A DNA stretch of 52,904 bases from Silanimonas sp965368785 (lineage in GTDB: Bacteria > Pseudomonadota > Gammaproteobacteria > Xanthomonadales > Xanthomonadaceae): the NCBI GenBank assembly GCA_965368785.1, contig CBDUOG010000007.1, positions 1-52,904 on the forward strand, read 5' to 3'. The notes below the pieces were generated by a model that ran no database searches, was not told where the DNA came from, and saw only the letters and a list, made by a program, of their open reading frames with translations. Numbering within the stretch: position 1 is the stretch's first letter; every line of letters begins with the position of its first letter. Both the position numbers and the translations under genes were made by a program. Of this stretch, positions 1 through 7,710 are shown piece after piece.

Positions 1-584
1 CCCGAAATACCTTGCCCAAACCCACTGACGCCTTGATTGCCTGTCGGCGCTAGTGCGGCCGGTTTACTCGCTGCCACCGCAGCGGATCCCGAACGATAAT
101 CCTGCACGCTAGAAATAGCGTTACTCACAACAGGCATGTATTGATTCATCGTGGCATCGCTTTCTGAAAGCGTCCAAAACCGCGCGCGTAAATCCTTCTT
201 CCGTGCGATGCTCACCATGATGGTGAACGCTTGGCCTTCTATTTCAACAGCGCCCACACCCTGGCAAAAAGACCATCCGCTATCGACGCTTTGCACTTGG
301 CACGTCGGTCGCTTAAGCCATTTGGGAAACTCAGTAAGTGCCTGAGTAAAATCGCTCTGTATGCTTTGCTTAACCGTACTCACCGGGTCGACCATCATCA
401 ACAATGACTTACCGCGCTTTAAATCTTTGGGTGAGGCGTGAATTACGCCATTTTCAGAAGCGCGCGACCAATTGCCGGGTAGCTCTAACCACGTGTTGTC
501 GGAAGCAAAACCAGCGCTAATGGATGAGAGCAGAATGCCTAGAGCTATAGCCACACATCTGAACGGGATCGATTTGCTGCGCAT
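1..584 (-). CDS. Truncated exported protein of unknown function (N-terminal part)
   Basis: An open frame starts at the ATG at 584 and runs leftwards off the window edge without a stop, so only about the first 194 residues are visible. The product begins with MRSKSIPFRCVAIALG and a hydrophobic stretch, a typical Sec signal peptide with a likely cut after AGFA. The mature part has two Cys spaced as in a disulfide (PTCQVQ and SFCQGV) and a Ser/Ala/Gly-rich C-terminal part that looks like a linker. I do not recognise the family. The next gene on the same strand ends at 783 and has its own hairpin terminator between, so this gene is probably transcribed separately. Confidence 0.7.
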   Translation of the reverse strand, partial: MRSKSIPFRCVAIALGILLSSISAGFASDNTWLELPGNWSRASENGVIHASPKDLKRGKSLLMMVDPVSTVKQSIQSDFTQALTEFPKWLKRPTCQVQSVDSGWSFCQGVGAVEIEGQAFTIMVSIARKKDLRARFWTLSESDATMNQYMPVVSNAISSVQDYRSGSAAVAASKPAALAPTGNQGVSGFGQGIS

Positions 585-690
585 ATGGACCTACTTCATG
601 AAGGGCCGAAGCTGATGAGTCTAGCGCAGCTTATTAGGCAAGTTAAAGGGGATGGAGGGGGTTAATTGGCGGATTAGATTGACGACATTA

Positions 691-722
691 AAGGGGGCGG
701 AGGAAATAATGTCCTCCGCCCC
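691..722 (-). terminator. Hairpin terminator downstream of the 783-2198 gene
   Basis: A perfect 11-bp GC-rich stem (694-704 with 712-722) closes a 7-nt loop. Read on the minus strand it is followed by CTTTAAT, a short T-rich tail. It lies 60 bases past the stop of the secreted-protein gene and before the start of the next minus-strand gene, as expected for a Rho-independent terminator. The T tract is weak. Confidence 0.65.
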
Positions 723-782
723 GAAAATCGCATCAGTTGCATACCGCCATTACAGTGGGAATATGCATTCTGTAGCGACTAC

Positions 783-2198
783 TCAGTTGCCGTTGCCCGG
801 CACAAGCGGCCAACTGGGCTGCGGCAACATGCCTTCAGGTGCAGGCGTTACGTTTCCACCTATTTTGTCGTAGTCCATTGCACCGACACTCATCATCAGA
901 TTCATCGATTGTTCGGGATCAACCAAAATCACCATCGGACCACCAGGTCTATTTTCATCAAACGTCCATCGGGTGACGACCATCTCAACGGGTGTGTCAG
1001 AAAACCGAATGTTAGACCCCAGAACCGATGCAACACGAGCGACGCTAGCTGCATCCACGACGAACGGATCCTGGTAATCCGGATCGACGTATTCCTCATC
1101 TTTCGGTGGCGTTGTGTCTACCGTGTTGCAGGAAGATTCAGATTTTCCACAACTGGTATGACTTGACGTGGTGCTGCAAGTGCCAGATGCGTCACAGGAC
1201 TTGATCGTTTGATCAGACTCCGTACCTGTTCGATTGCCGTCCTTATCGTAAGTGTGCTGGGTCGTGGTATGGGTCGAAGTAGTACTGCCGTCAGAATTAG
1301 TCTGGTGATTGCTTGTATCGGATTTAGTTTCACGGCCACCGGAGTCGAGCTCTTTGTAGCTCGTATAGAGGTTTTCTGAGCCATCACCATCTTCCGAGTG
1401 CACAGAGTAAAACGTCGAGGAGCCTGTCTTGTTTCCGTCTGAGTCAAAACTGTTCTGATAAACATACACTTCATTGCCATCTGAAAAAGTGCCGAATTGA
1501 TCAAGACTGGAATCAGTATAAATCGTCTGGACGGTACTCCATCCATCATCTGTCCTGCCAAAGTCCGCGCTAAAATCGTACGTCTTATCACGATTTTTAC
1601 TCGTCTCAGAGAAAAATGTGATCGCGGCCAAACTCGGCCCATTGGAGCCACCCGCACTGATCAATCCCATGGGAATTCCCGCAACCATCGCGGTACCACC
1701 GAAACTGTTGGAAACCTCAATTCCGTTCGACCCATTAGGCGTAACGCTAATGCCAAAAGAAGAGTTCAAACCATAACTACTAAGCAATTCGGAAGAAATA
1801 CCCAGACTGTTTAGAGTGTCGTTTCGAGCAGGCAATGCGTCTTTGTTTTTTGAAAGACTTGAGCCGTCCGGGAAACTAGTAGGTAACACCACAACTTGCG
1901 CAAGATTCATTTCAGCCGAAGGAAGCTCACGACGCAAAACCAACTCAGCTTGCAGCGCCGGCCCAGGCTTGCTGCCTGCATCATAGGGATCGGTTCCTGC
2001 CGCTAACTCATCCAAGTCACTCACACCATCCGCATCTGAGTCGCGAGCGGCATAGGTGAGCACACAAAGCTGTGCATTGCAGTTTCGAATTAACAGCTCC
2101 TGATCACTCGCTACCGCCGGCATGGCTCCAATTGCCAAAAGAAACCCGGCAGCCAATAGCGTCTTATTTCTCCACATACTTGCGTGTTCTGCATTCAT
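783..2198 (-). CDS. Secreted protein with thrombospondin type-3-like calcium motif
   Basis: A 471-residue product if translation starts at the ATG at 2198, which has a good AAAGGAG site 8 nt upstream; an upstream in-frame start at 2297 has none. Residues 10-31 form a signal peptide (LLAAGFLLAIGAMPAVAS). Just after it is DSDADGVSDLDELAAGTDP, the Asp-rich loop of thrombospondin type-3/dockerin-like calcium sites that is common in exported proteins. The middle is very rich in Gly, Ser, Thr, Asn and Asp, with YDKDGNRTGT-like runs that resemble YD/RHS-type or adhesin linkers. Four Cys cluster near residues 365-390 (SCDASGTC and SCGKSESSC). No enzyme signature is seen. A structural or surface role is plausible but unproven. 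Confidence 0.75.
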   Translation of the reverse strand: MNAEHASMWRNKTLLAAGFLLAIGAMPAVASDQELLIRNCNAQLCVLTYAARDSDADGVSDLDELAAGTDPYDAGSKPGPALQAELVLRRELPSAEMNLAQVVVLPTSFPDGSSLSKNKDALPARNDTLNSLGISSELLSSYGLNSSFGISVTPNGSNGIEVSNSFGGTAMVAGIPMGLISAGGSNGPSLAAITFFSETSKNRDKTYDFSADFGRTDDGWSTVQTIYTDSSLDQFGTFSDGNEVYVYQNSFDSDGNKTGSSTFYSVHSEDGDGSENLYTSYKELDSGGRETKSDTSNHQTNSDGSTTSTHTTTQHTYDKDGNRTGTESDQTIKSCDASGTCSTTSSHTSCGKSESSCNTVDTTPPKDEEYVDPDYQDPFVVDAASVARVASVLGSNIRFSDTPVEMVVTRWTFDENRPGGPMVILVDPEQSMNLMMSVGAMDYDKIGGNVTPAPEGMLPQPSWPLVPGNGN

Positions 2199-2552
2199 GA
2201 TTACATGCTCCTTTGCATAATGTTTTAGACAAACACAGGCCCGACCCCAATCAATTTTGGAGTTGCTGTGCTTGGTTTTAGAGCGCACAAATCCCACGTC
2301 TTTGCCAAAAGCAAAAACTAGAACGTGATACGCAGACTAGGGCTGTGTTGCATCCTCTATTCCGTTGATGGACGCAAAGTTAGGTCAACCCAAATATTAA
2401 GAACGAGAATTCAAATTATCAGCGGCCATTCCAAGAACGCTAAGGGCAACCGAGACAAACCGACCTAGAGAGTTACAGGCTGAATCGGACGATCGGGAAT
2501 AATTGGGCACGCTAACTATCTGGTGTTAGCCTACCCTGCTCCTCAGCGCAGA
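2199..2552. other. 354-bp intergenic region, no gene seen
   Basis: This lies between the start of the secreted-protein gene at 2198 and the stop of the DUF922 gene at 2553, both on the minus strand. It should hold the promoter of the secreted-protein gene, but I find no convincing -35/-10 pair. No RNA gene, repeat or terminator with a T tract is evident. Confidence 0.4.
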
Positions 2553-3161
2553 CTAATAAAAGACCAAGTTATTTTCGGTGAGTCGTTTGCGCTCAATGCC
2601 GATTCGCGTGCCCGCGTTCAAGCCATTGTTTGTATAGCGATCGTGCGCCTGGTCACGCCACTGCATACGCGATAACTGTCCGAGCTTAATTCGCTCAACG
2701 GCAAACGCTAGGTGGCCACAGGACTTTTGCGGTTCGATTAAGCCCAGTTCGGCGTAGATTCGGTGCGCTGCGTCGATCGATATGAGTTGATGCGTGCGCT
2801 CATGCTCATGCAGCGCAGTCTGCGCCTCTAACCACTTAGTCATATCGCGCTCATCCGGCGCCGCCTGCGGATGCCAGCGCGGCAAGCTGGTTGTTATATC
2901 AACGTCGACTCGATAGGACTGAATCTTGCAAAACCCTTCCAGTTCTTCCGCCACATACTCAATGACAAAACTGGACTGAGTCAGCGCCGCTGAGTGCTTG
3001 GTATGCCCGGCTTCACCCATGTCAACGGCTCTTTGATTTAATTCATCATTGAGCCCCTGCAATTCTTGAGCATGCAGACTGTAGTACGAGGTGGTGAGGT
3101 TGATGTTTGCGCCGACCGAATCAAACGGTTGTATCGCGAACGCAAGCAACAATACATACAT
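2553..3161 (-). CDS. DUF922-family putative exported zinc protease
   Basis: A 202-residue protein with an N-terminal hydrophobic segment. It has the DUF922 layout: an early N-L-T-T-S-Y-Y-S-L segment with alternating polar residues and an ELxxLNxxLN stretch, then HEHERTH at about residues 118-124, which contains HExxH. DUF922 proteins are predicted secreted Zn-dependent proteases; activity is rarely tested. Two Cys (FCKIQ and KSCGH) may form a disulfide outside the cytoplasm. The ATG at 3161 follows AAGGA by 9 nt; a TTG three bases upstream is an alternative. The substrate is unknown. Confidence 0.7.
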   Translation of the reverse strand: MYVLLLAFAIQPFDSVGANINLTTSYYSLHAQELQGLNDELNQRAVDMGEAGHTKHSAALTQSSFVIEYVAEELEGFCKIQSYRVDVDITTSLPRWHPQAAPDERDMTKWLEAQTALHEHERTHQLISIDAAHRIYAELGLIEPQKSCGHLAFAVERIKLGQLSRMQWRDQAHDRYTNNGLNAGTRIGIERKRLTENNLVFY

Positions 3162-3347
3162 CAATAGGCATCCTTATTTCGACCCTGCCGCATGAACTTA
3201 CCACGCCAACCCAATCCGGGGGAGGGAGCCGGCATTAGCGCGCTCACAGCGGCCTGTTATGTTCTTAGACGTTGAAACGGGCGCAATCGTCGCAACGCGC
3301 TAAGAGGGACTGAGGGCATTAATCAAGACAACCCTTCCACCCCCAAT

Positions 3348-3896
3348 TTATTGCCGCCACTTAATCGAGCAACCCATACTAGGCGCTTGCTCGGCCGGGC
3401 CTATGCCGGTCTTTGCGATCTGGCGCATGGCCTTAAGTAGCTCGGGTACCCGAACGCCCGCAGCGCTCATGCCCACATCATCCAAGCGGCCGCGATACTG
3501 CAGCTCAGCTTTGGCGTTAAAGCCAAAGAAGTCCGGCGTGCACACCGCGCCGTAGGCCTTGCCCACCGATTGATCTTCGTCGACTAGATAGGGGAATTTA
3601 AACCCGTGGGTTTGCGCAAAGAGTTTCATGTTGGCCGGCGAGTCGGCTTCATAGTTTGTGTAGTCATTCGACATAATTGCCAACACGTTGATGCCCTCGC
3701 TCATCAGCTGGGCGGTGTCAGCGGCCAGGCGATTGGCGACGCGCTGTACGTAGGGGCAATGGTTGCAGATAAACGCAATCAACAAACCCTCTTTGCCCAA
3801 TGACTCGCAAAGCGAATACGATTTGTCCTCGGCATCCTTCAAGGTGAAATCAGGCGCCTTCCAACCAAAATCGCAAATGGGCGTGTCGAGTTTCAT
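3348..3896 (-). CDS. Thioredoxin-fold (AhpC/TSA-type) protein with CNHCPY motif
   Basis: A 182-residue cytoplasmic protein starting at the ATG at 3896, which has GGAG 7 nt upstream; a start at 3908 lacks a site. It has the redoxin pattern: APDFTLKD near residue 15, then ICNHCPYVQRV, where CxxC takes the place of the thioredoxin WCGPC motif, then DYTNYEADSP and YLVDEDQSVGKAYGAVCTPDFF with the cis-Pro loop. Proteins of this family are common in Proteobacteria and annotated as thioredoxin family or AhpC/TSA; they probably act as thiol oxidoreductases or peroxidases, with the partner unknown. It is divergent from the lipoprotein at 4085, and 188 bp lie between them. Confidence 0.85.
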   Translation of the reverse strand: MKLDTPICDFGWKAPDFTLKDAEDKSYSLCESLGKEGLLIAFICNHCPYVQRVANRLAADTAQLMSEGINVLAIMSNDYTNYEADSPANMKLFAQTHGFKFPYLVDEDQSVGKAYGAVCTPDFFGFNAKAELQYRGRLDDVGMSAAGVRVPELLKAMRQIAKTGIGPAEQAPSMGCSIKWRQ

Positions 3897-4084
3897 TACG
3901 GTCTCCATCCGAAGCGGTTTATGGCTTAAATACTACGCCACATAACGCAACAGATCTAAAGCGATCCGATAATGGGGACGAGTGGGATTAAATTTTCTGC
4001 ACCATGTTTTGCATTCCATCAAGCACTAGCCTTTCGACGTGATCGGCGTACTATCCATCTAGATCGAGTTAATGCGAGGTTCGG

Positions 4085-5236
4085 ATGCATCCATTCAGAT
4101 CGGCCCTGTTGCTTGCCGCGGTACTAACGGCCTGTGCTGCAGCACCTCGCGCCCTTGAACAAAGTAGCCTCGATTCAACAACCAAGGCCCATGCGCGCCA
4201 GTGCTTTAGCGCTGAAGCGTGGCCTGAGGCCGATCAGCTGTTTCGCAACGATCCTTATTGGTTAGGCGGAGACGGCGCGTCTTCTGCACTGCTCAGTGAG
4301 AACCGAAGGCTTTGGATGTTTGGTGATAGTTGGATAAGCACCGATGGCAAAGGCAATCGCCGGCAGGCGCATATGGTCAGCAATTCCTTGGCGATTCAAA
4401 CCGGCAGCGACCCCAGCACGTCGACAATGAAATTTTATTGGGGCCGCAAAAAAGACGGCAGCCCGGATGCGTTTTTCCCCGATCGCGCAGCTGAGCGTTT
4501 GTGGCTGGGTAATGCGGTGCGGGTTGGCGATCGACTGATTCTGTTTTTTAATCGGGTGGGCTCCAGCGATAGCGGTCTGGGATTCCAATCGATGGGCTGG
4601 GCCGCAGTGATGGTGCTTAACCCGGATGCCCAGCCGAGCGACTGGCAGCTTGAGTCGATTGATACACCCGAAAACCCGATGAATGTATTGCTCGGTTTTG
4701 CTGCGGTGATGCAACGCGGAGACTACGTCTACGCTTTTGGTTCGGAAGACCCCGACAAAAGCCATCCGATTTATGCGGTGCGCTGGCCAAACGCGTCTGT
4801 TGAAGCGGGCGATTTAATGCAGCCATTGTGGTGGGCCGGTAAGCAGCACGCCTGGGTAAGCGATGCAAACAAGCATCTGGCCCAGCCTCTTTTTGGTAGC
4901 GGCGCATCTGAGCTCAGCGTGCACTGGGATAAGCCAACACAGAACTTTGTGGTGATACAAACAGTCGGATTCGGCGCGGCGGATATCATGCTGCGCAGCG
5001 CTGCAACTTTGGGCGGCGAATGGTCGGAGTCGACGTTTTTATTTCGCCCAGGCGAGTACAGCCGACCCAAGGCCATGATCTACTCGGCTAAAGCGCATCC
5101 GCATTTAACCGGGGCCGATTTAGCCCTCACCTATGCCACTAATAGCTTTGATTTCGCAGAGCATCTGAGCGACCCGGAAATCTACTATCCGCACTTTGTC
5201 CGGCTTAATCGCTGCGAGGCTCACAGCAGGGAATAA
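4085..5236 (+). CDS. Propeller-like lipoprotein (DUF4185/DUF5005-like)
   Basis: A 383-residue product with a lipoprotein signal: hydrophobic residues 6-16 then LTAC, with Cys17 as the lipidation site. After it, WLGGDGASSALLSENRRLWM and FGDSWI match the start of bacterial DUF4185/DUF5005-type proteins, which are predicted five-bladed propellers related to glycosidases. Repeated Trp/Gly strands (MGWAAVMVLNP, YVYAFGSED, LALTYATNS) fit blades. No clear catalytic acid can be named from the sequence. It probably sits in the outer membrane facing the periplasm or the surface. The short reading frame after it may be coupled. Confidence 0.7.
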   Translation: MHPFRSALLLAAVLTACAAAPRALEQSSLDSTTKAHARQCFSAEAWPEADQLFRNDPYWLGGDGASSALLSENRRLWMFGDSWISTDGKGNRRQAHMVSNSLAIQTGSDPSTSTMKFYWGRKKDGSPDAFFPDRAAERLWLGNAVRVGDRLILFFNRVGSSDSGLGFQSMGWAAVMVLNPDAQPSDWQLESIDTPENPMNVLLGFAAVMQRGDYVYAFGSEDPDKSHPIYAVRWPNASVEAGDLMQPLWWAGKQHAWVSDANKHLAQPLFGSGASELSVHWDKPTQNFVVIQTVGFGAADIMLRSAATLGGEWSESTFLFRPGEYSRPKAMIYSAKAHPHLTGADLALTYATNSFDFAEHLSDPEIYYPHFVRLNRCEAHSRE

Positions 5237-5420
5237 AGGCCTTGGCCGCGCCCGGCAAATCTCCACCGTGCTAATGGTGTTTGGCATCACCATGGTATTT
5301 GTCAGTCTGTCGCAACTCACGGTCATTCTCGCGGTGGTGAATATTCTGCTGTTCCCGATTGCACTGATCCTGCTGGCGATTTTCTTCCTCAAAGGCCCGC
5401 ACACGGTCGAAGTGGTTTGA
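5196..5420 (+). CDS. Possible small membrane protein
   Basis: An open frame of 74 codons from a TTG at 5196, overlapping the end of the upstream lipoprotein gene by 41 bases; a GTG at 5268 would give 50 residues. From residue 22 the product is strongly hydrophobic, with two probable transmembrane helices (VLMVFGITMVFVSLSQ and VVNILLFPIALILLAIFFLK). A clear terminator follows 32 bases past its stop, which supports transcription to this point. Neither start has a good ribosome site. It may be real and translationally coupled, or chance coding in a spacer. Confidence 0.35.
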   Translation: MSGLIAARLTAGNKGLGRARQISTVLMVFGITMVFVSLSQLTVILAVVNILLFPIALILLAIFFLKGPHTVEVV

Positions 5421-5451
5421 GCCTCTCCCCTGCTTAATGCTTAAGCGCGAA

Positions 5452-5479
5452 AGGCCCGGCATCTACCGGGTCTTTTTCT
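5452..5479 (+). terminator. Rho-independent terminator after the lipoprotein unit
   Basis: An 8-bp stem (AGGCCCGG at 5452-5459 with CCGGGTCT at 5466-5473, one G-T pair) closes a 6-base loop and is followed by TTTTCT. It lies after the 4085-5420 unit on the plus strand. Confidence 0.75.
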
Positions 5480-5651
5480 ATTATGTGTCCGGCAATCAAA
5501 ACTTATTGCGTTGCACTAATAGACACGCGGCGATTTCACCCGCGTTCCCTGCTTGTCACCGGATATCGCGCCGACTAATGCGCGCATCAGCTTTCCACAC
5601 TTAACAATCCGCTGATTGAGTATTGAAAATCCCTATTAAATGGAGGAAGCC

Positions 5652-6230
5652 ATGTCAGAGACGGACGTAGCAAATGTACATATCACCAACGATGAATACC
5701 TAGTTATTAATGAAGAAGGCAAGCAGCTTGCGCATTTCGATTGGGTCGAGCGCAACTACGCGCTGGGCGGACTGAACCACGAAGGCAAAGCCGCACTACT
5801 CACCATTAATGACGGCCATGGCCGGCAGATGTTCCGGCTGAATGCGGAGACCGGTAATTTGACCATTGGCGGATTAAACCCGGAGCGTAAGCAAGACGGC
5901 GACCTTATCTTGAACAGCCAAGTTGGCCGCGAACGGATCCGATTAAGCGCCGGAGATGCCAAACTATGGCTCGGCGGCGCGGATGTGCCCGGCACGCTGG
6001 AAGTGCGCAACGCGCACGGTGAAACCGCGATTACTATGGACGGCGATAACAGTGACCTGACTGCCGGCGGCAATGGCAGCAGTGGCCGCTTAATGGCCAG
6101 CAACGCCGATGGCAAGGTGACCGTGGGCCTGGATGCCAGCTTGAGTGCCCTATTATTGCGGGCACCCAACGGCAAGATATTTAAAGTTACTGTCAGCAAC
6201 ACCGGCGAGCTCACAAGCAGCGCGCTTTAA
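5652..6230 (+). CDS. Repetitive beta-rich protein of unknown function
   Basis: 192 residues from the ATG at 5652, which follows a strong GGAGGAAG site; an ATG at 5640 lies upstream of that site. There is no signal peptide. Most of the chain is imperfect repeats of about 25-30 residues built on alternating hydrophobic strands with Gly-Gly turns: NLTIGGLNPE, KLWLGGADVP, SDLTAGGNGS and VTVGLDASLS alternate with LILNSQVGRERIRLSAG, LEVRNAHGETAITMDG, LMASNADGKV and LLLRAPNGK. This fits a beta-helix or beta-prism stalk, as seen in adhesins, tail fibres or autotransporter passengers. No flanking phage or secretion gene supports any of these. It is monocistronic, with a strong terminator right after it. 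Confidence 0.7.
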   Translation: MSETDVANVHITNDEYLVINEEGKQLAHFDWVERNYALGGLNHEGKAALLTINDGHGRQMFRLNAETGNLTIGGLNPERKQDGDLILNSQVGRERIRLSAGDAKLWLGGADVPGTLEVRNAHGETAITMDGDNSDLTAGGNGSSGRLMASNADGKVTVGLDASLSALLLRAPNGKIFKVTVSNTGELTSSAL

Positions 6231-6247
6231 ACCGTTCGACCTACCGG

Positions 6248-6276
6248 ATGGCCGGGCCTTGGCCCGGCCATTTTCT
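6248..6276 (+). terminator. Strong Rho-independent terminator after the beta-repeat gene
   Basis: An 11-base self-complementary stem (6248-6258 with 6261-6271, core GGCCGGGCC/GGCCCGGCC) sits 17 bases past the stop and runs into TTTTCTT. The loop is effectively four bases (CTTG). Confidence 0.85.
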
Positions 6277-6422
6277 TGCCTGCATCAACGGTTAGGATAG
6301 CCCGAGCAAACATAAACGCCCGCTAAGCGGTTTCTGAATATTAAGATGGGCGGTCATTCCGGCCAAATTGGCTGGTGCTAAGCTGGCTGCGCATTACAAG
6401 CGATTCCTTAAGGAGGAAATCC

Positions 6423-6761
6423 ATGAGCGCTCGAGTCATTGTATTCAGTGTTTTAATGCTTGTTAGTTTTGCTGCTTTTGCTTCGAAAAGTCCTGCACCC
6501 GCCGCAGTCGAAAAACCCGTATCTGAAGCAGCCGTTGCCACCGCACCTACCAGCGAGAGCTTGGTGGCAAACCCTGATCAAGACTGCGATGGTGTCGCGT
6601 GCACCAAAAAAGATGACGACTGCGATGGCGTCGCCTGCCCCAAGCCTGCCTGCGTTGGCGCAGACTGCCCTGCTTCTAGCGATCAACCTGTCCCATCAGG
6701 CATGGCGATCAACGAAAAAGGCCTGCCTGGCGAAAAAGGAACTAAGAAGAAAACCAAGTAA
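6423..6761 (+). CDS. Exported Cys/Asp-rich mini-protein, first of a tandem pair
   Basis: 112 residues from the ATG at 6423, placed by AAGGAGGAA 6 nt upstream. It has a signal peptide (VFSVLMLVSFAAFA) and then an Ala/Pro/Glu-rich linker. The centre carries DQDCDGVAC and DDDCDGVAC, two short repeats in which Asp at alternate positions plus DG recall calcium-binding loops of thrombospondin type-3 repeats, followed by more Cys (PACVGADCP). The C-terminus is PSGMAINEKGLPG and then a Lys-rich tail. The gene at 6815 encodes a shorter relative with the same order of parts, so the pair arose by duplication. Family and function are unknown to me; a periplasmic or surface metal-binding role is inferred. 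Confidence 0.75.
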   Translation: MSARVIVFSVLMLVSFAAFASKSPAPAAVEKPVSEAAVATAPTSESLVANPDQDCDGVACTKKDDDCDGVACPKPACVGADCPASSDQPVPSGMAINEKGLPGEKGTKKKTK

Positions 6762-6814
6762 GTCTCTCTGTTCAATCCGTATGTATGCGGTCTCACTTCA
6801 CAAGGAATAACTCG

Positions 6815-7108
6815 ATGAATATACACGTCATGCTGTTTAGTGGTTTATTAATGGTTAGTTCTATTGCACTGGCCTCGCCAGGCACAGCGCCTCCGGCCAC
6901 CGAGAAACCCGCTGTCCAAGCAGATGCCGCCAGTGCGACACCGGCCTGTGCGGATAACGACGATGCCTGCAAAAGGGATCAGGATTGCGATGGCTCAGCC
7001 GACTGCCCTGCCACGGGCACGGCGGTTCCTGCCGGGAAAATGGCAATTAATGCAAAAGGCCTACCCGGCAAGAGCTCAAGTAAAAAAGAAAACCAAGCGC
7101 ATAAGTAA
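6815..7108 (+). CDS. Exported Cys/Asp-rich mini-protein, second of a tandem pair
   Basis: 97 residues from the ATG at 6815, with AAGGA 8 nt upstream. It repeats the plan of the 6423 product: a signal peptide (MLFSGLLMVSSIALAS), an Ala/Pro linker, one DQDCDGSADCP unit preceded by a second Cys pair (ACADNDDACK), then PAGKMAINAKGLPG and a Lys-rich end. The shared C-terminal block MAIN(E/A)KGLPG is conserved better than the middle, which suggests it has a role of its own, such as binding or sorting. It lies 53 bp downstream of its paralog and is probably in the same transcript. Function unknown. Confidence 0.75.
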   Translation: MNIHVMLFSGLLMVSSIALASPGTAPPATEKPAVQADAASATPACADNDDACKRDQDCDGSADCPATGTAVPAGKMAINAKGLPGKSSSKKENQAHK

Positions 7109-7116
7109 TGATCCGC

Positions 7117-7153
7117 GGACGGAGAGGATTAATTCGATTAACCCGCTCCGTCC
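7117..7153 (+). terminator. Candidate hairpin after the mini-protein pair
   Basis: GGACGGAG (7117-7124) pairs perfectly with CTCCGTCC (7146-7153) around a 21-base loop that itself holds an AT-rich inverted repeat. No T tract follows, so it may be a weak terminator or an mRNA 3' stabiliser. Confidence 0.3.
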
Positions 7154-7223
7154 CTCACCACTTTAACTTGGAATTCACCGGCTCAGCGTTATGTTGCGCA
7201 TAGTGCCGTTCGAGTCCAAACCG

Positions 7224-7667
7224 ATGAGCAAATATCAAAAATCCGACGAGGCTATTTCGCGTCTCGACCCCATCCAATACCGGGTGACCCAGGAAGGTGG
7301 CACCGAGGCGCCGGGCACCGGCAAGTACTTGCATAACAAAGCCGCCGGCATTTATGTCGATATTGTTTCGGGCGAACCTCTGTTCGCTTCGTCCGACAAA
7401 TATGAGTCTGGCTGTGGTTGGCCCAGCTTTACCAAGCCCATCGTGCCGGCGCATGTCAGCGAATTACGCGATACCAGCCACGGCATGATCCGCATTGAAG
7501 TACGCTCAAGCCATGGCGACAGTCATCTCGGGCATGTGTTCCCGGATGGCCCGGCGGATCGCGGCGGCCTGCGCTATTGCATCAATTCGGCGTCATTACG
7601 TTTTGTGCCACGCGAAGAAATGCAGGCGCAGGGCTATGGCGAGTATCTGGATCAGGTGGACGAATAA
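7224..7667 (+). CDS. msrB: Peptide methionine-R-sulfoxide reductase MsrB, zinc-less form
   Basis: 147 residues from the ATG at 7224; a start at 7191 would add 11 residues not typical of the family. It reduces methionine-R-sulfoxide in damaged proteins using thioredoxin. Family motifs are clear: GTEAPGTGKYLHNK, ESGCGWPSF with the resolving-type Cys64, HLGHVFPDGP, and RYCINSASLRF with catalytic Cys119. Both CxxC pairs that bind zinc in E. coli MsrB are absent here (VDIVSGEPLF and RSSHGDSHLGH at those places), so this is the zinc-free subtype. No signal peptide, so it is cytoplasmic. It is convergent with the metallopeptidase gene that follows. Confidence 0.92.
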   Translation: MSKYQKSDEAISRLDPIQYRVTQEGGTEAPGTGKYLHNKAAGIYVDIVSGEPLFASSDKYESGCGWPSFTKPIVPAHVSELRDTSHGMIRIEVRSSHGDSHLGHVFPDGPADRGGLRYCINSASLRFVPREEMQAQGYGEYLDQVDE

Positions 7668-7710
7668 TCGACTCGGTTACTCTTTTTGCCAGCCCCCTGT
7701 TCTTTTCTTG

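Noticed and set aside
1118..1657. 179-codon minus-strand open frame inside the secreted-protein gene
   Set aside because: It is rich in Arg, Thr and Leu without any domain, has no ribosome site and lies in an alternate frame of the better supported gene at 783-2198.
4085..5420. Frameshift joining the propeller lipoprotein to the hydrophobic frame
   Set aside because: The lipoprotein ends naturally after a family-like C-terminus with a stop at 5236, and no member I know has C-terminal membrane helices.
5652..6230. Phage tail fibre reading of the beta-repeat protein
   Set aside because: No other phage structural, lysis or integrase gene is within the window, so a prophage remnant is not supported.
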